DNA of 64,000 nucleotides. Source: Lepas anatifera. Its lineage: Eukaryota > Arthropoda > Thecostraca > Lepadidae. Position numbers and translations under genes: made by a program. Shown one piece after another: positions 1 through 9,795 of this stretch (position 1 is the first letter of the stretch; each line of letters opens with the position of its first letter). Under the pieces are notes generated by a model, which did not search any database, had not been told where the DNA came from, and was given only the letters and a program-made list of their open reading frames with translations. Location: positions 62,001 through 126,000 of the forward strand of contig JAOTON010001525.1 in NCBI GenBank assembly GCA_034440635.1, read 5' to 3'.

Positions 1-830
1 AGGATAGAGGACGTGCTAGATCGGCTCCACAGCTCGCAGGTGTTCACACGTCTTGACTTGAAGGATGCCTACCACCAGCTGGAGCTGCACCCTTCCAGCC
101 AGAGCCTCACGAGTTTCATTAGCCATCAGGGGCTGTATAGGTTCAAGAGAGTGAACTTTGGTTTGGCGAGTGCTGGTCCGTGCTTTCAGAGGGTGATGAG
201 CTCCATTCTGAAGGATCTCCAAGGCGTGGAGACGTATCTGGATGATATTGTCATTCACGCATCCTCCCGACAGGAGCACGACAGGCGGGTAGCCGCAGTG
301 CCAGCCCGGCTGCAGGAGCACAATGTGCGCATCAACTGGGAGAAGAGTGCACGAGGGAAAACCAGTCTGTCCTTCCTCGGGTATGTGATCTCCGCAGGAG
401 GCGTGCAGATCGACCCGGAGAGGGTGACGCCCCTGCTGGAGGCCGATGACCCTACTGACGAGCGCACGCTGCGCGCGTTCCTCGGCGCAGTTAGCTATCA
501 TGCACGGTTTCTGCCACACTTCGCTGATTTGGTAGAGCCGCTGCGCGCTGCCCTGCGTGCAGACAGTTTTGCATGGGGCAAGGAGTTGAGCGAGGTAGTG
601 CGCAGGGTCAAGGACGCGATTCGCGCCGCTCCTGCTCTCGCGATGTTTGACCCCAGCAGGAGGACGGTCGTGACTACGGACGCCAGTAATTTCGGGTGCG
701 GGGCTTGCCTTTCCTTCGTTGACGAGGCGGGGCAGGAAAGAGTCGTCGCCTACGCATCCAAAACGCTCAGCCCAGCTGAGAGGAACTACAGCACAGTAGA
801 GAAGGAGGCCTTGGCCTGTGTGTGTGGACC
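1..830 (+). pseudogene. Ty3/gypsy pol, RT and start of RNase H (5' end outside window)
   Basis: The frame is already open at base 1, so the true start lies to the left. It encodes the reverse transcriptase core: TRLDLKDAYHQ with the first catalytic Asp, the FGLASAG region, the catalytic box YLDD near 235-246, the FLGY and FLGAVSYHARF thumb region, then the first RNase H motif (TTDASN near 677-694) and the conserved EKEALA stretch. The frame is lost at about 815-826, where a GT-dinucleotide run (GTGTGTGT) appears to hold one extra GT unit; the RNase H then continues in the frame opening at 822. The break lies inside RNase H, not at gag-pol, so it looks like decay (or an assembly slip) rather than programmed frameshifting. 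Lineage resembles Mag-type Ty3/gypsy elements; that placement is tentative. Confidence 0.9.
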
Positions 831-2486
831 ACAGAGAAGTGGCGACACTACCTGTGGGGCCGGAGGTTCCTCCTGAGAACCGACCACCAGGCGCTATGCA
901 CCATTCTGGGTCCGAAAGGTTCCAACCGTGTGGGGCGCCGTATAGCACGATGGGAGGCGCGACTGATGGAGTATTCGTTTGATGTAGAGTACATCTCGTC
1001 GTCAGCAAACTCGGTGGCGGACGGTCTTTCCCGCCTCCCAGTAGCCCAGACTCAGTGGGAGGACGACGACGAGATAGAAATCGCCGCGCTGACCGAGTCA
1101 GCGGCGATTTCGGAGGCTGAAATGGTGAACGCTTCAGCCGCCGACGAGGACCTCAGGGCTGTGAGACAGCTGGTGCAGGGGTGTTGGCCTCAGCGGCGTC
1201 GTGAGGTGGGGGGTCCGGCAGCGACCTTCTTTCACGTGCGCAGTGAGCTTTCCAGTCAGGGTCCGCTGTTGTTCCGCGGAGAGCAGCTGGTTGTGCCGAC
1301 GGCCCTGAGAGGGCGTGTTCTGGCCAACGCCCACAGTGGGCACCAGGGCATAGCACGCACCAAGCAGCGCCTGCGTGAACGTTTCTGGTGGCCGGGGATG
1401 GACGCAGAGGTGCGCTCCCAGCTCAGGGAGTGCGGGGTGTGTTCCCGCCACGACGAACACGCCAAGGTCACGAGACCACCCTTGCAGGCGATACCTCTCC
1501 CCGAGACCGTCTGGCAGCGGGTGATGGTTGACATCATAGGTCCGATGAAGGGACCCCAGACGGAGAGGTACGGGATAGTTCTGTGTGACCTCTACAGCAG
1601 GTGGCCCGAGGTCGCGCTGTGCGCGGACGTCACTGCCAGCACAGTGATAAACCTGCTGGAGGCAGTGTTTTCCCGAGAAGGAGTACCCGAGGAGTTAATC
1701 TCGGATAACGGCCCGCAGTTTCGATCTGCGGCGCTGGCGGCGTACCTGAGGCGATTGGGGGTAAGACATGTGTTTAGTTCCCCATACTCTCCTCAGACGT
1801 GTGGCCTCGTGGAACGGACAAACCGAACGGTTAAGGGGGCGATTCAGTCTGCCCGCCTGGCGGGGGAGTCTCGTGCTAGCTTTGTCCGGAAATTCCTCCG
1901 GGAGTACAGGGCGACTCCGCACCCAGCCACGGGCATATCTCCCTTCCTAGCGATGAGGGGACGCGAGGCGAGGACACCGGTCGATGTTTTCCCGGTGCCC
2001 GGTCCCTCAGCAGACGGGGTGCAACGTGACCGGCAGGTACGCCGGCACTTTAACCAGTACCAGGAGGGGTACCGACGCCGGCACGACCGCAGTGCTGGTC
2101 AGCTGCCGACCTGGCGAAAGGGTGACTGGGTTCGCCTGAGGCAGCCGGTAAGTGGCCGCATAGAGGCCCAGGAACCGGTCCAGATTCAACGACGGACAGG
2201 ACCGGTAATCTATCGCCTAAGCACAGGTGAGAGGGTGCACGCGAGGAGGCTGGTCCGGGGTGAGGAGCGGCAGGGCGTAAGTATGGGCAACCATACGACC
2301 TTACCGGATGCTGTGGAAGCGCCGACTCCTTCCGTCCCAGACGCAGCTCCAGTACCCGGTTCTGCACCTCTCAGTCCACCGCCTGCGGCGTCAGAGCCAG
2401 TAACCCCTCTGACCCAGCCCACTCGTACCTGCAGTCCACGACGGAGCTCGCGGGTGTCGAGAGCTCCCAATAGGTATTCGCCGTAG
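822..2486 (+). pseudogene. Ty3/gypsy pol, rest of RNase H plus integrase
   Basis: Continuation of the pol polyprotein after the frame break. It starts with the RNase H TDHQAL motif and the NSVADGLSRLP box (about residues 1-75), then a linker. The integrase zinc finger follows (HSGHQG with CGVCSRH, an HHCC arrangement), then the DDE core: Asp in VDIIGP, Asp in ISDNGPQF, Glu in GLVERTNRTVKG. A C-terminal GPY-like domain (WRKGDWVRLRQP, then TGPVIYRLSTGERVHARRL) and a Pro/Ser-rich tail end at 2486. The first codon is GTG, because this is the middle of a polyprotein and not a real start. With only one frame break in about 2.5 kb the copy is not very old. It lies 81 bp before a polypurine tract and the 3' LTR, as expected for this class. 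Confidence 0.9.
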
Positions 2487-2566
2487 TTGTGAGTGCAGTG
2501 GCGGCATACCTAGGGGTAGTGGTTTTGGCTTGAGGAAGACGCTGTATCTTGTGAGGGGAGTTAATT

Positions 2567-2579
2567 AAGAAGGGAGTGG
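2567..2579 (+). promoter_or_regulatory. Polypurine tract of the first Ty3/gypsy element
   Basis: The purine-rich run AAGAAGGGAGTGG ends exactly where the LTR begins (TGTTGTGG). In LTR retrotransposons this tract primes plus-strand DNA synthesis. Its position between pol and the LTR supports the call. Confidence 0.65.
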
Positions 2580-2887
2580 TGTTGTGGTGCGCATCAGTTG
2601 TATATGCTGCGCCGTGCTTGCAAGGCCCATCTCTAGATAGAGATGTTTAGTAGCTAAATTAAGTACTGAAATTGTCTGATGTTATTTATAAAAACATATT
2701 TTGGTTTCTGACAATTGGCAACGCTGGACATGAGGCCTTCTGTATTCTGACCGTGAATGGTGACACGTGGTGTTATTTTGTGACCTTTTTCTTCACGATG
2801 ATTGTGTTCTTTCCCCGAGGGGAATATACGCGGGACCCAGCGAAGTATTTCGCGTGAAAGTGCCAAGGGACGAAGAGAGCCACAACA
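2580..2887 (+). mobile_element. 3' LTR of the first Ty3/gypsy element (308 bp)
   Basis: Starts TGTTGTGG and ends CCACAACA, a perfect 8-bp terminal inverted repeat of the TG...CA type, directly after the polypurine tract. The 5' LTR and the left target duplication lie outside the window, so the right duplication (GTTAC or similar at 2888) cannot be verified. The sequence to the right is a SINE-type body, so the element seems to have landed in a repeat. Confidence 0.7.
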
Positions 2888-2895
2888 GTTACGTT

Positions 2896-3150
2896 TAAAG
2901 GGAATGTGGCGCCTTGGTCAAATCCTGGAAATTAGCGTTAATAGGGATACTTTTAGCCGAAAATCATGGAACTGTCCATGATTTCTCTGAAAAATGTACA
3001 ATAAGCTCAATATTTTTATTTTTAAAATGCGCCTCTACGGGAAAAATAAATATCTGCCTGTGGATGATGTTATGATCCGGGAACCACTACCATATTCAAT
3101 AGGCTTCAAGGGCTTCGATCGGCTGATACTCACCGTGACGTCAGCATATT
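2896..3150 (-). repeat. SINE body copy without its tRNA head
   Basis: About 250 bp matching, in inverted orientation, the body at 6455-6686 with only scattered differences (shared landmarks: AAAGGGAATGTGGC, TTTTAGCCGAAAA, AATGTACAATAAGCTCAATA). A third, poorer copy lies at 21676-21869. The tRNA-like head of the 6345 copy is missing here; after about 3150 the sequence is unrelated. Confidence 0.7.
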
Positions 3151-3251
3151 TCGTCACACCAACAACTGACAACTGTGGCCTGCTGCTCAGGGTATATGAG
3201 GGGTACATTTCAGGTAGCTTTTAGCTTTTATCTACGGAAGCTTCGAGTTTC

Positions 3252-3282
3252 TTTATTTATTTATTTATTTATTTATTTATTC
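3252..3282. repeat. (TTTA)n microsatellite, probable LINE 3' tail
   Basis: Seven to eight TTTA units. On the minus strand this reads (AATA)n and follows directly on the 3' end of the LINE fragment at 3283-4985, as expected for LINEs that end in a simple-repeat tail. Confidence 0.8.
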
Positions 3283-4985
3283 AGGCTTATCAGCAACAGG
3301 TATGTGAAACCCAATTACAGCTGAAGTCAAGCAATAAGACAGCACACCAATGAATATTTACAATGCAACCGTGTAACAATGTAATGCAACCTATTCCTGC
3401 AACAGTAATATAAAACACTCGATATAAAATATACACGAAGCTATGAATATGAAGCAAATGAAAATACATCAGAAACACTGCAATACATTAAGACATGAAA
3501 AACGCCATAAAATAAGATAAGAAGCCTAAAATGGATGAGCTTTAACATATTTCCTCACCTGGCTCTAAAACTACTAAAGGTCGACGCGTGGGGTCTGCCT
3601 CGGGACAGCGTCCAAGATGGCCATTAAAAGCAATCGCTGCCCTGCGAAATAAGCCTCTTTGACGGTCTCCAACGAGGCAGGGAAACATGTAAAGGTGGCT
3701 TTGCATCCCCTGGTTCGCCGCTGAGGCACATGGAGTGGGAAGCTCCCGGCAGACAGGCGGAGTCCACCTTCCCGGTTATGATTTTGAGTACGAAGCAAAT
3801 GTCGTACTGGAGTCTCCTCTGGGACAGACTGCTAATTTTGAAGAGCTTTAAGAGATCATGGTATGACAAGGACTGAGATGGTCGAGATGTGTGAATGTTG
3901 GATGCGAGCCAAATCAAAATTTATGTTGGACCCTGTCTAATCTGTCCAAATGACATCTTGCAGCTCCGCCCCAGATGACACATCCATTCCAGAATTGATC
4001 GAACATTGCCAAAATATGCAGCCAAAATTGGTCCTTCCTTAAGTCTTCCACCACCTCGGCCAGTCTGAAGAGAGCGCATTAACAGACCCAACATCTTGTT
4101 TGCCTTGCTGACGATGATGTTTATATGCTCTGAAAGTTCAATTTGGAATCTAACCAAATGCCGAGGTCGCGAACTTTGTCCATGTGCTCCAGAGGTGTGT
4201 TTCGAATTTTGTAGATTGCCGGGATGGGATTCCTTTTTAAAGTGATTCTAAACGATGACATTTTGAGGGATTCAGATTTAGCTTCCAGGATTCGGACCAC
4301 TTAGCCAATCTATCTAGATCAGCCTGGAGCAGTTCTGAGTCTTCGGGAGTATGAATTTGGTGGTAAAGCTTCACATCGTCAGCAAATAGCAAAGAATTTG
4401 TTTGAATTTCGTTTGGCAGATCATTAATGAACAAGGCAAAGGCAAAGGAGATATTTGACTGCCTTCCGGTGTTCCAGAGCGTACATCCGTCCAATGAGAG
4501 CACTTTCCGTTTACGACAACCCGTTGTTTTTCGAGCAAAGGAATGATTTAAGCCGGACAGCGCTTTTCCAGACACGTTATAAGATTTTTGAAGCTTATAG
4601 AGTAGAGTTTATGATTCACGCTCTGAAAGGCCGCAGAGTAGTCGTGTAGATTATGTCAGTTTGATGGCCGGAAGAGTAGAGTCCCACGCCGTTTTTAGAA
4701 GAGTTGCCAAATTAGAGTCACATGAGCGGCGCGGGACAAATCCGTGCTGATATTCAGACAGGACTGGTTGAACATGGTGGAAGGGTCTGATATACGCATC
4801 TCTCCAAAATTTTGCCGAATAGCGGAAGCAGAGACACTTCGGTAATTTTGAGGTGATTTCCTAGATCCTTTTTGAAAATCGGACAATGATGATGATGATT
4901 TCAATGATGACAATGATGATGATGACAATGATGAATGTGATTTCAAGACAAATGATGATATATTGAGCACCGGATTTTCCGGCAT
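3283..4985 (-). pseudogene. 5'-truncated, frameshifted Jockey/CR1-like LINE (RT remnant)
   Basis: Four minus-strand pieces line up in the order of a non-LTR reverse transcriptase. 4985-4695 has FQKGSRKSPQNYRSVS, the early RT motif. 4575-4237 has FINDLPNEIQ, the catalytic FADD box (LLFADDVKLYHQ) and KLNLNPSKC. 4157-3921 has SEHINIIVSKANKMLGLL. 3917-3574 is the C-terminal region. 3560-3283 looks like the 3' untranslated region, ending at the (AATA)n tail. Frameshifts and stops separate the pieces, so it is dead. It begins at a GAT-rich simple repeat and has no endonuclease domain, typical of 5' truncation during insertion. It sits between SINE-type copies. Confidence 0.8.
4884..4940. repeat. 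Imperfect (GAT)n microsatellite
   Basis: Repeated GATGAT/AATGAT units at the upstream (minus-strand 5') edge of the LINE fragment; they break the RT reading there. Confidence 0.75.
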
Positions 4986-5007
4986 GCTTTACAACTTGGC
5001 TATCTCA

Positions 5008-5316
5008 AGCCCTGTTCCAGCTGTCAGCAGAGTGTTGTCAGCACCAATCAGCGGCCCGCGTTGCGCCTACGTCACAGGACTGTAGCCTCTCCCCGGGAAC
5101 TAGTTCTAGAGGTTTTACGGGCTGAGGGCCTGCTGTTTGTGCTGATGAAAAACAGTAAGTGCACGAAGTGGCAGTCTAATATTTTTTAATGGTATAAAGG
5201 TTTGAGTTCCCTTTGCTTAGCACAAACAAGAGGCGATTTTGGCGCTGATGTTACTTTTCTGGAGGAGAGGTTAGAGGTCCTGCTGACAAAACTGTGCTCA
5301 CAGCTGGAACAGGGCT
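5008..5316. mobile_element. Small MITE with 17-bp terminal inverted repeats
   Basis: AGCCCTGTTCCAGCTGT at 5008-5024 is exactly inverted at 5300-5316. The inverted similarity continues inward less perfectly. The trinucleotide TCA flanks both sides (5005-5007 and 5317-5319), compatible with a 3-bp target duplication. Length is 309 bp with no coding capacity. The superfamily is uncertain; 3-bp duplications occur in PIF/Harbinger and CACTA types. Confidence 0.6.
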
Positions 5317-5332
5317 TCAGTCAAAATCACGT

Positions 5333-5512
5333 TATAAAGGTGCCACATTCCCTTTAACGACGCACTAACCTTTTGGATTATACGGTGTCGCCAACTCTAA
5401 TCCTGTTGGGAGGGACAGTCAGGTTGTCCTCATTTACTGTCCCTGCCGGGGATTTGAACCTGGAACCTATGGTGCAGGATACAGATGTGCTGCCTACTGC
5501 AACACAGCACCC
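5333..5512 (-). repeat. tRNA-derived SINE copy, minus orientation
   Basis: The reverse strand of 5437-5512 reads as a tRNA-like head with an A-box-like start (TTGCAGTAGG) and a good B box (GGTTCAAATCC, on the minus strand at 5450-5460), the internal RNA polymerase III promoter of tRNA-derived SINEs. The body differs from that at 6345 but ends in the same AAAGGGAATGTGGC motif near 5335-5352. Confidence 0.55.
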
Positions 5513-5524
5513 CCTCCCCCTCCA

Positions 5525-5705
5525 CCCTTAATGACTTTGGTTGGTCAGCTGGTTGAGCTTTTTCTCTAGTTGAGCACCTACTCAGATTTGATTCTGGTTA
5601 CGAGCGTGGTTTGTATGTGAGACCTTGGTGTAAGACAGTGTAGTAGGTAATGTAATAATTACATGATCAGACTGGAGGCTGTAGGTATGCTATCCTGCGT
5701 CATGG
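5525..5705. repeat. Left arm of an inverted repeat (partner 6165-6345)
   Basis: About 180 bp that returns inverted at 6165-6345 (shared: GAGCTTTTTCTCTAGTTGAGCACC and GACTGGAGGCTGTAGGTATG, quoted in part). With the tRNA-like heads just outside each arm, the block 5430-6430 forms an imperfect palindrome with a loop of about 460 bp (5706-6164). Confidence 0.7.
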
Positions 5706-5925
5706 TAATTTTGAGACACACAGTTCTGAAAGAAACTGGATTGACGACTAATTCTATTTGTTTGCCGTATTTATTTGTATGACGCATGCTTAATGCTGTG
5801 AGTATGTCTTAATCACCATCATATATTTGCAGATGACCTGACACTCGAATATCCTACACACATTACACAATACACATCGATTCCGTAGTACATTAGACAT
5901 GAACTTTACTTTTTATCCATCCTTT

Positions 5926-6165
5926 CTATAAGCAGACCATTGCGTGGTCTTTCTCGGGCCTCACTTTGCCGGTCATCTGCCTGTGAGTAATCCTAGCCCT
6001 GATGAAGCCGTCCCTCCTGTCGTATCCGAACACAGCCTCGGGGTCGGCCGTTACCTCCTTCTCACAAAGTTCCACGCCCTGACCATGAACGAGTAAGTCG
6101 ACAACTTCCATGGAAGTAGTCTGGAACATCTTGATCTCCTCGGCAGGAAGGCTCAGAGTGAGCAC
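5926..6165 (-). CDS. Unrecognised 79-residue reading frame in the loop of the inverted repeat
   Basis: Minus-strand open frame ending TAG at 5926; the first codon is GTG, so it may be the inside of an exon rather than a gene start. Composition is protein-like: a hydrophilic helix-rich stretch (LPAEEIKMFQ), VVDLLVHGQG, then a basic region (YDRRDGFIRARITHRQ). GC at third positions is higher than in the AT-rich surroundings. It fills the loop between two inverted arms. It could be an exon captured by a fold-back element, or chance. No family recognised. Confidence 0.3.
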   Translation of the reverse strand: MLTLSLPAEEIKMFQTTSMEVVDLLVHGQGVELCEKEVTADPEAVFGYDRRDGFIRARITHRQMTGKVRPEKDHAMVCL

Positions 6166-6345
6166 AGGATAGCATACCTACAGCCTCCAGTCTGATCATT
6201 TGATTATTACATTACTTCACTGTCTTACTCCGAGGTCTCACATACAAACCACGCTCGTAGCCAGACCCAAATCTGAGTAGGTGCTCAACTAGAGAAAAAG
6301 CTCAACCAGGTGACCATCCAAAGTTATTAATGGCGGAGTGGGAGG
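6165..6345. repeat. Right arm of the inverted repeat (partner 5525-5705)
   Basis: Inverted copy of 5525-5705 with scattered substitutions and a few small gaps. The tRNA-like SINE head begins directly outside it at 6345. Confidence 0.7.
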
Positions 6346-6690
6346 GGGGGCTGTGTTCAGTAGGCAGCACATCTGTATCCAGCACCATAGGTTCCGGGTT
6401 CAAATCCCCGGCAGGGACAGTGAATGAGGACAACCTGAGAGGTCACGGTGAGTATCAGGCAATCGAAGCCCTTGAAGCCTGTTGAATATGGTAGTGGTTC
6501 CCAGATCATGACATCATCCACAGGCAGATATTTATTTTTCCCGTAGAGGCGCATTTTAAAAATAAAAATATTGAGCTTATTGTACATTTTTCAGAGAAAT
6601 CATTGACAGTTCCATGGTTTTCGGCTAAAAGTATCCCTAATTACACTAAATTCCAGGATTCGACCAAGGTGCCACATTCCCTTTAAACGT
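6345..6690 (+). repeat. tRNA-derived SINE, fullest copy
   Basis: Head 6345-6421 is tRNA-like: a G-rich start, GTAGGCAGCAC in the A-box position and a B box GGTTCAAATCC at 6397-6407. A body of about 260 bp follows, whose inverted relatives are at 2896-3150 and 21676-21869, ending at CATTCCCTTTAAACG near 6690. No A-rich tail is seen. That head and body form one unit is inferred from adjacency in this one copy. Confidence 0.55.
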
Positions 6691-6699
6691 CAACAACTG

Positions 6700-7199
6700 C
6701 CAAAGTTGTTAAGGTTCAAAACTCGAGAAATCCACCTATCTTCAATACAAGGGAGTGACCAGGAAAGGACCAGAGGGTGCCTTGGCCTCTCAGCAGCTGC
6801 CGCCCGGGTATCCAGTGCATTCGCCTGGCTACAGTTCGGGTGCAAATAGATCCGATGTTTTGATGTTGGTGTAAAAGTTACTGTGCTGTAAGGATACTGA
6901 CAACAATGCATTGTGAAGTCAATGGAGACTTCAACGCCATCCTACCGAAAACATGCCTTCAGAAAAGGCCGTTCCGCGCCCATTAAACGTAGATTCATCG
7001 GATTTGTTTTGCTTGCATCATCTTTGCAACATATCATGACATAATAAAATCACTACTCTTAATCCGAAATCGGAAATTATTTTCTGACGACTTGGTCTAC
7101 TGGGCATAGGTACAATTACTTCTGTGTATTGCAAACAGCAGTGTGTTTGTAGCTGGACTCGCGTGATAAGCACTAGGATACATGTATCGCAATTCTCGA
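6700..7199. other. No gene recognised
   Basis: Ordinary AT-leaning sequence. Short open frames here lack protein-like composition and splice or start context. No repeat family recognised. Confidence 0.5.
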
Positions 7200-7530
7200 C
7201 AATTCTGAATTCTCGCAAGTTATCAAAATTTACTAATTGTCCCATGCATTTGGAATGGAAAGATTGTGGCCATGACCTCGTCCCAGATGATCGATATAGA
7301 AATCCTGCTTCGAAAATTAGCTTCCTCGGTGACCCTACTATGTGATGTGAATCTAAGCACGATAGGTTCAACTTTATCTTACTGATGCACCTCCAAAGTT
7401 TTTTTGGAGGTTAGGTCTCTTGACCTGGGTTGGCGGACTGACCTGGTATGACCCAGACCTAGAATTTTGCTAGAAGCTGCAAAAATTTCGAGTTAGAGGT
7501 AGATGAAGCATGATGGCGCTGCGCGAAGGT
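7200..7530 (+). mobile_element. Old, diverged copy of the TTAA/AGGTCA MITE (subfamily III)
   Basis: Aligns by eye, in order and spacing, with the interior of the intact element at 44504-45348: CCCATG..TTTCC.ATGGA, GCCATGACCTCGT, CTCGGTG...ATGTGATGTGA, TTGACCTGGGTTGG, TGACCTGGTATGACC, AAAATTTT and finally GGCGCTGCGCG. Termini are not recognisable. Divergence is far higher than among the other copies, so the family has a long history in this genome. Confidence 0.6.
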
Positions 7531-8224
7531 GTTGTTTTTACTACCTGTGGAAACCTGAGGAGGCCGGTTGCCCGCCCCCTCGTATGGGTGCGTGCTAATT
7601 CTCATAAACTCTGACACTTGCACGATGAAAATATCGTAAGGACAATGCAGTATCATTGCAAGCAACCGATTACAAAAGCAACCGCTTTGTTTGCGGTGTT
7701 AAACGTAAGGCTGTACTACCGCAGTGGTCAAAGACCAAAAAAGTCTGCAAACACACGTTAGGTGCTAAAATTTGGAATTTATAGCAAGAACGCATTTTGA
7801 TTGTTTTTATCGAAAGATAATTTATGAAGCAAAATTTTTTAGATGTTAAACAGGTCAATTTTAACTGCGAAAAGGTCAAGCTAGGTCAAGAAAGAAAAGA
7901 CCAAACAAATTAAAAGTGAAATCTATTAAAATTTTAAAACTTGCGTTTTTCAAAATAATATATAGTTCAATACGAGTTCAATTATATATAAAACTTGATA
8001 ATCAGGCAATGCGTTTTTGAGTTATAAAGCATCAAAGATGAGTCTACAAGGTGACTCCCCAAAAATGTCTCGGGCTATAACTCGGTCACCCTTGGTCGGA
8101 GGGGGCTAAGATTCTCACAGGCGTGTTCCTGGCCTAAAACTACCCCGGAGACAAAGTTTCAAATATTTCCTAGACATGGTGGTGTCAAGCCTGGGTCGAT
8201 CTGTTCTGGAATCCCCCTTGATTG
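7531..8224. other. AT-rich spacer, no gene recognised
   Basis: AT-rich with a few TGACCT/AGGTCA words (for example near 7850-7890) that may be further decay of the preceding MITE. No coding signal seen on either strand. Confidence 0.45.
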
Positions 8225-8925
8225 TTCGCCTGTTCTCCATTACTGGCCGCTCCTTTGCAGATCTAGGGCGCCCCACTTCAATGTGGACCCCTCACTCACT
8301 TCCAGACGCCCTCTATTTTATGGTTGGGAACCCCATATTTCGCGATTGGCCACCCTTTTTCAGCCCTTGGTGGAACTCTGCAACGTGGACCACCCTCATT
8401 TACCTCCAGGCGCTCTTAACTTTGTGGTTGAGCACCCCGTTTTCATAATTGATCTGCTTTTCAGCCCTTGGGTGCCCCACTGCAACATGAACTGCCCTCA
8501 TCCACTTTTAGCCGCTCTCTTCTGCATGATTGTGCGCACCTTCTCCACTGTTGGCCGCTCTTGTGCAGCCTTAAAGCACCCCACTTCAACGTGGACTGCC
8601 CTCATTCACCTCTGGCCGCCCTCCGCTTTGTGATTCGGAGCCCCTAAATCATGCTTGACCGTCCCTTTTAGCTCTAAAGCGGCCCACCATAAAATTGAAC
8701 ACTCATCCACTTTTGACTGCCCTCTAGTGCATGATTGCGCGCCCATTTTCCACAATTGTCTGCTCTTTCTTTGCCTTGGGGCGCCCCACTTTTACGTATA
8801 CCGCCTTCAACTTCGCTTTTCCTCTTCTTTGTATTCGGGTACCCCAATTTCACGATTAACCGCTCTTTTTCAGCCTTAGGGCATCCCACTGCGACATGGC
8901 CAGCTCTCAGCTCTGAGTGGTAAAA
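8225..8925. repeat. Diverged tandem satellite, about 102-bp unit, about 7 copies
   Basis: A landmark of the type CCCCACTTCAACGTGGAC recurs with its GTGGAC part at 8283, 8385, 8487, 8591, 8696, 8796 and 8896, a spacing of 100-105 bp. The rest of each unit also recurs: GCCCTCATTCACCTCTGGCC, CTCTNTGCATGATTG and GGCCGCTCTTTTNCAGC-like segments. Units differ by perhaps 20-35%, so this is an old array. Open frames crossing it on both strands exist because the repeat has few stops; they are not genes. Confidence 0.8.
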
Positions 8926-9660
8926 ATTGCCCCGACTTCTTTTAATGTTTGTTTTGGGTATCCATCGGTGTCATTTTGCTCCGTTACCACGCAGGATCCC
9001 CCCGGGCGCATTCATGTCAATCCGATGTGTGGTCGTGTGCCCGTCCGATATGTGGTTGTGTTGTCTATTGCGACGAGAACATGCTACAATGCAATATAGC
9101 GAACTGGTAAAAATAATGTTTCTTGTGAAGCAAATTTTGAGCAAGTAGACAAATATCCCTTAAATTTGTTAAAAAAACATTTCGGATCTACTGATAACCC
9201 TGTAAGCTGTTGACTTTAATCATTTACATATTTGCCGAGGTGTTGTTTCTCGCAGTGCCACTATTGAAAGGCGTGTCCAGACCAAGGCCCTTAACGTATA
9301 AGGCACGGTCATCCGGCGATTCGGCCGGATCATGACGTAACCATGTGACGTCATAATTTCTCACATGCCGAGCATCTTCATTGACTTAAACCTACGCAGG
9401 CGAATAAAATGTATAATTCACAAAATCTTCATACATAAAATAATTTTACAACCTATTGGACTTGTTCTGCTTAGCAAAATGTTGGCAACGATTTTATCAT
9501 CACCTAGTCCAAGGACTGGCTCGTCCATGAGACCGACAACTCTTGGTCTTAACCACCCCCCCACCGTGTGGGGCATATAAGTACCGAGGTACAAACTGAG
9601 TTTGACCGGTCACCACGATTCTGACCGAGTTGAATGCGATAGTAAGCCAGTTCAGTGAGT
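8926..9660. other. No gene recognised
   Basis: Contains CRE-like GACGTCA words near 9335-9355, a short inverted repeat TCCGG...CCGGA near 9312-9329 and a TATA-like GCATATAAGTA near 9574-9584. Whether the latter is a promoter cannot be judged; it points plus, while the nearest gene-like sequence lies on the minus strand. Confidence 0.35.
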
Positions 9661-9691
9661 GAAATTTTTTTCTGAATAAGGTCGAAAAATC

Positions 9692-9697
9692 TTTATT
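9692..9697 (-). terminator. Polyadenylation signal AATAAA of the USP-like sequence
   Basis: AATAAA on the minus strand about 100 bp after the USP stop codon at 9796, followed after about 20 nt by a short A run (GAAAAAAA). The A run could be a remnant poly(A) tail of a retrocopy or chance. Confidence 0.55.
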
Positions 9698-9795
9698 TAA
9701 CAGGGATACATTTCAGGATGAGCAGCTCAAAATATAAACAACAAAGTCTGTAAAAAAACGCCCATTTCCTGCTGGCAGTGGTAGTAGACGACGTC

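Noticed and set aside
810..830. Programmed frameshift inside the first gypsy pol
   Set aside because: It lies in RNase H, where no Ty3/gypsy element is known to shift; an extra GT in a GT run explains it.
16..1008. 330-codon minus-strand frame opposite the first gypsy pol
   Set aside because: The RT, RNase H and integrase motifs are all on the plus strand; the minus frame is a shadow of GC-rich coding sequence.
8283..8633. 116-codon plus-strand frame in the 8.2-8.9 kb region
   Set aside because: It crosses several units of the 102-bp satellite; frames in adjacent units do not correspond and there is no recognisable protein.
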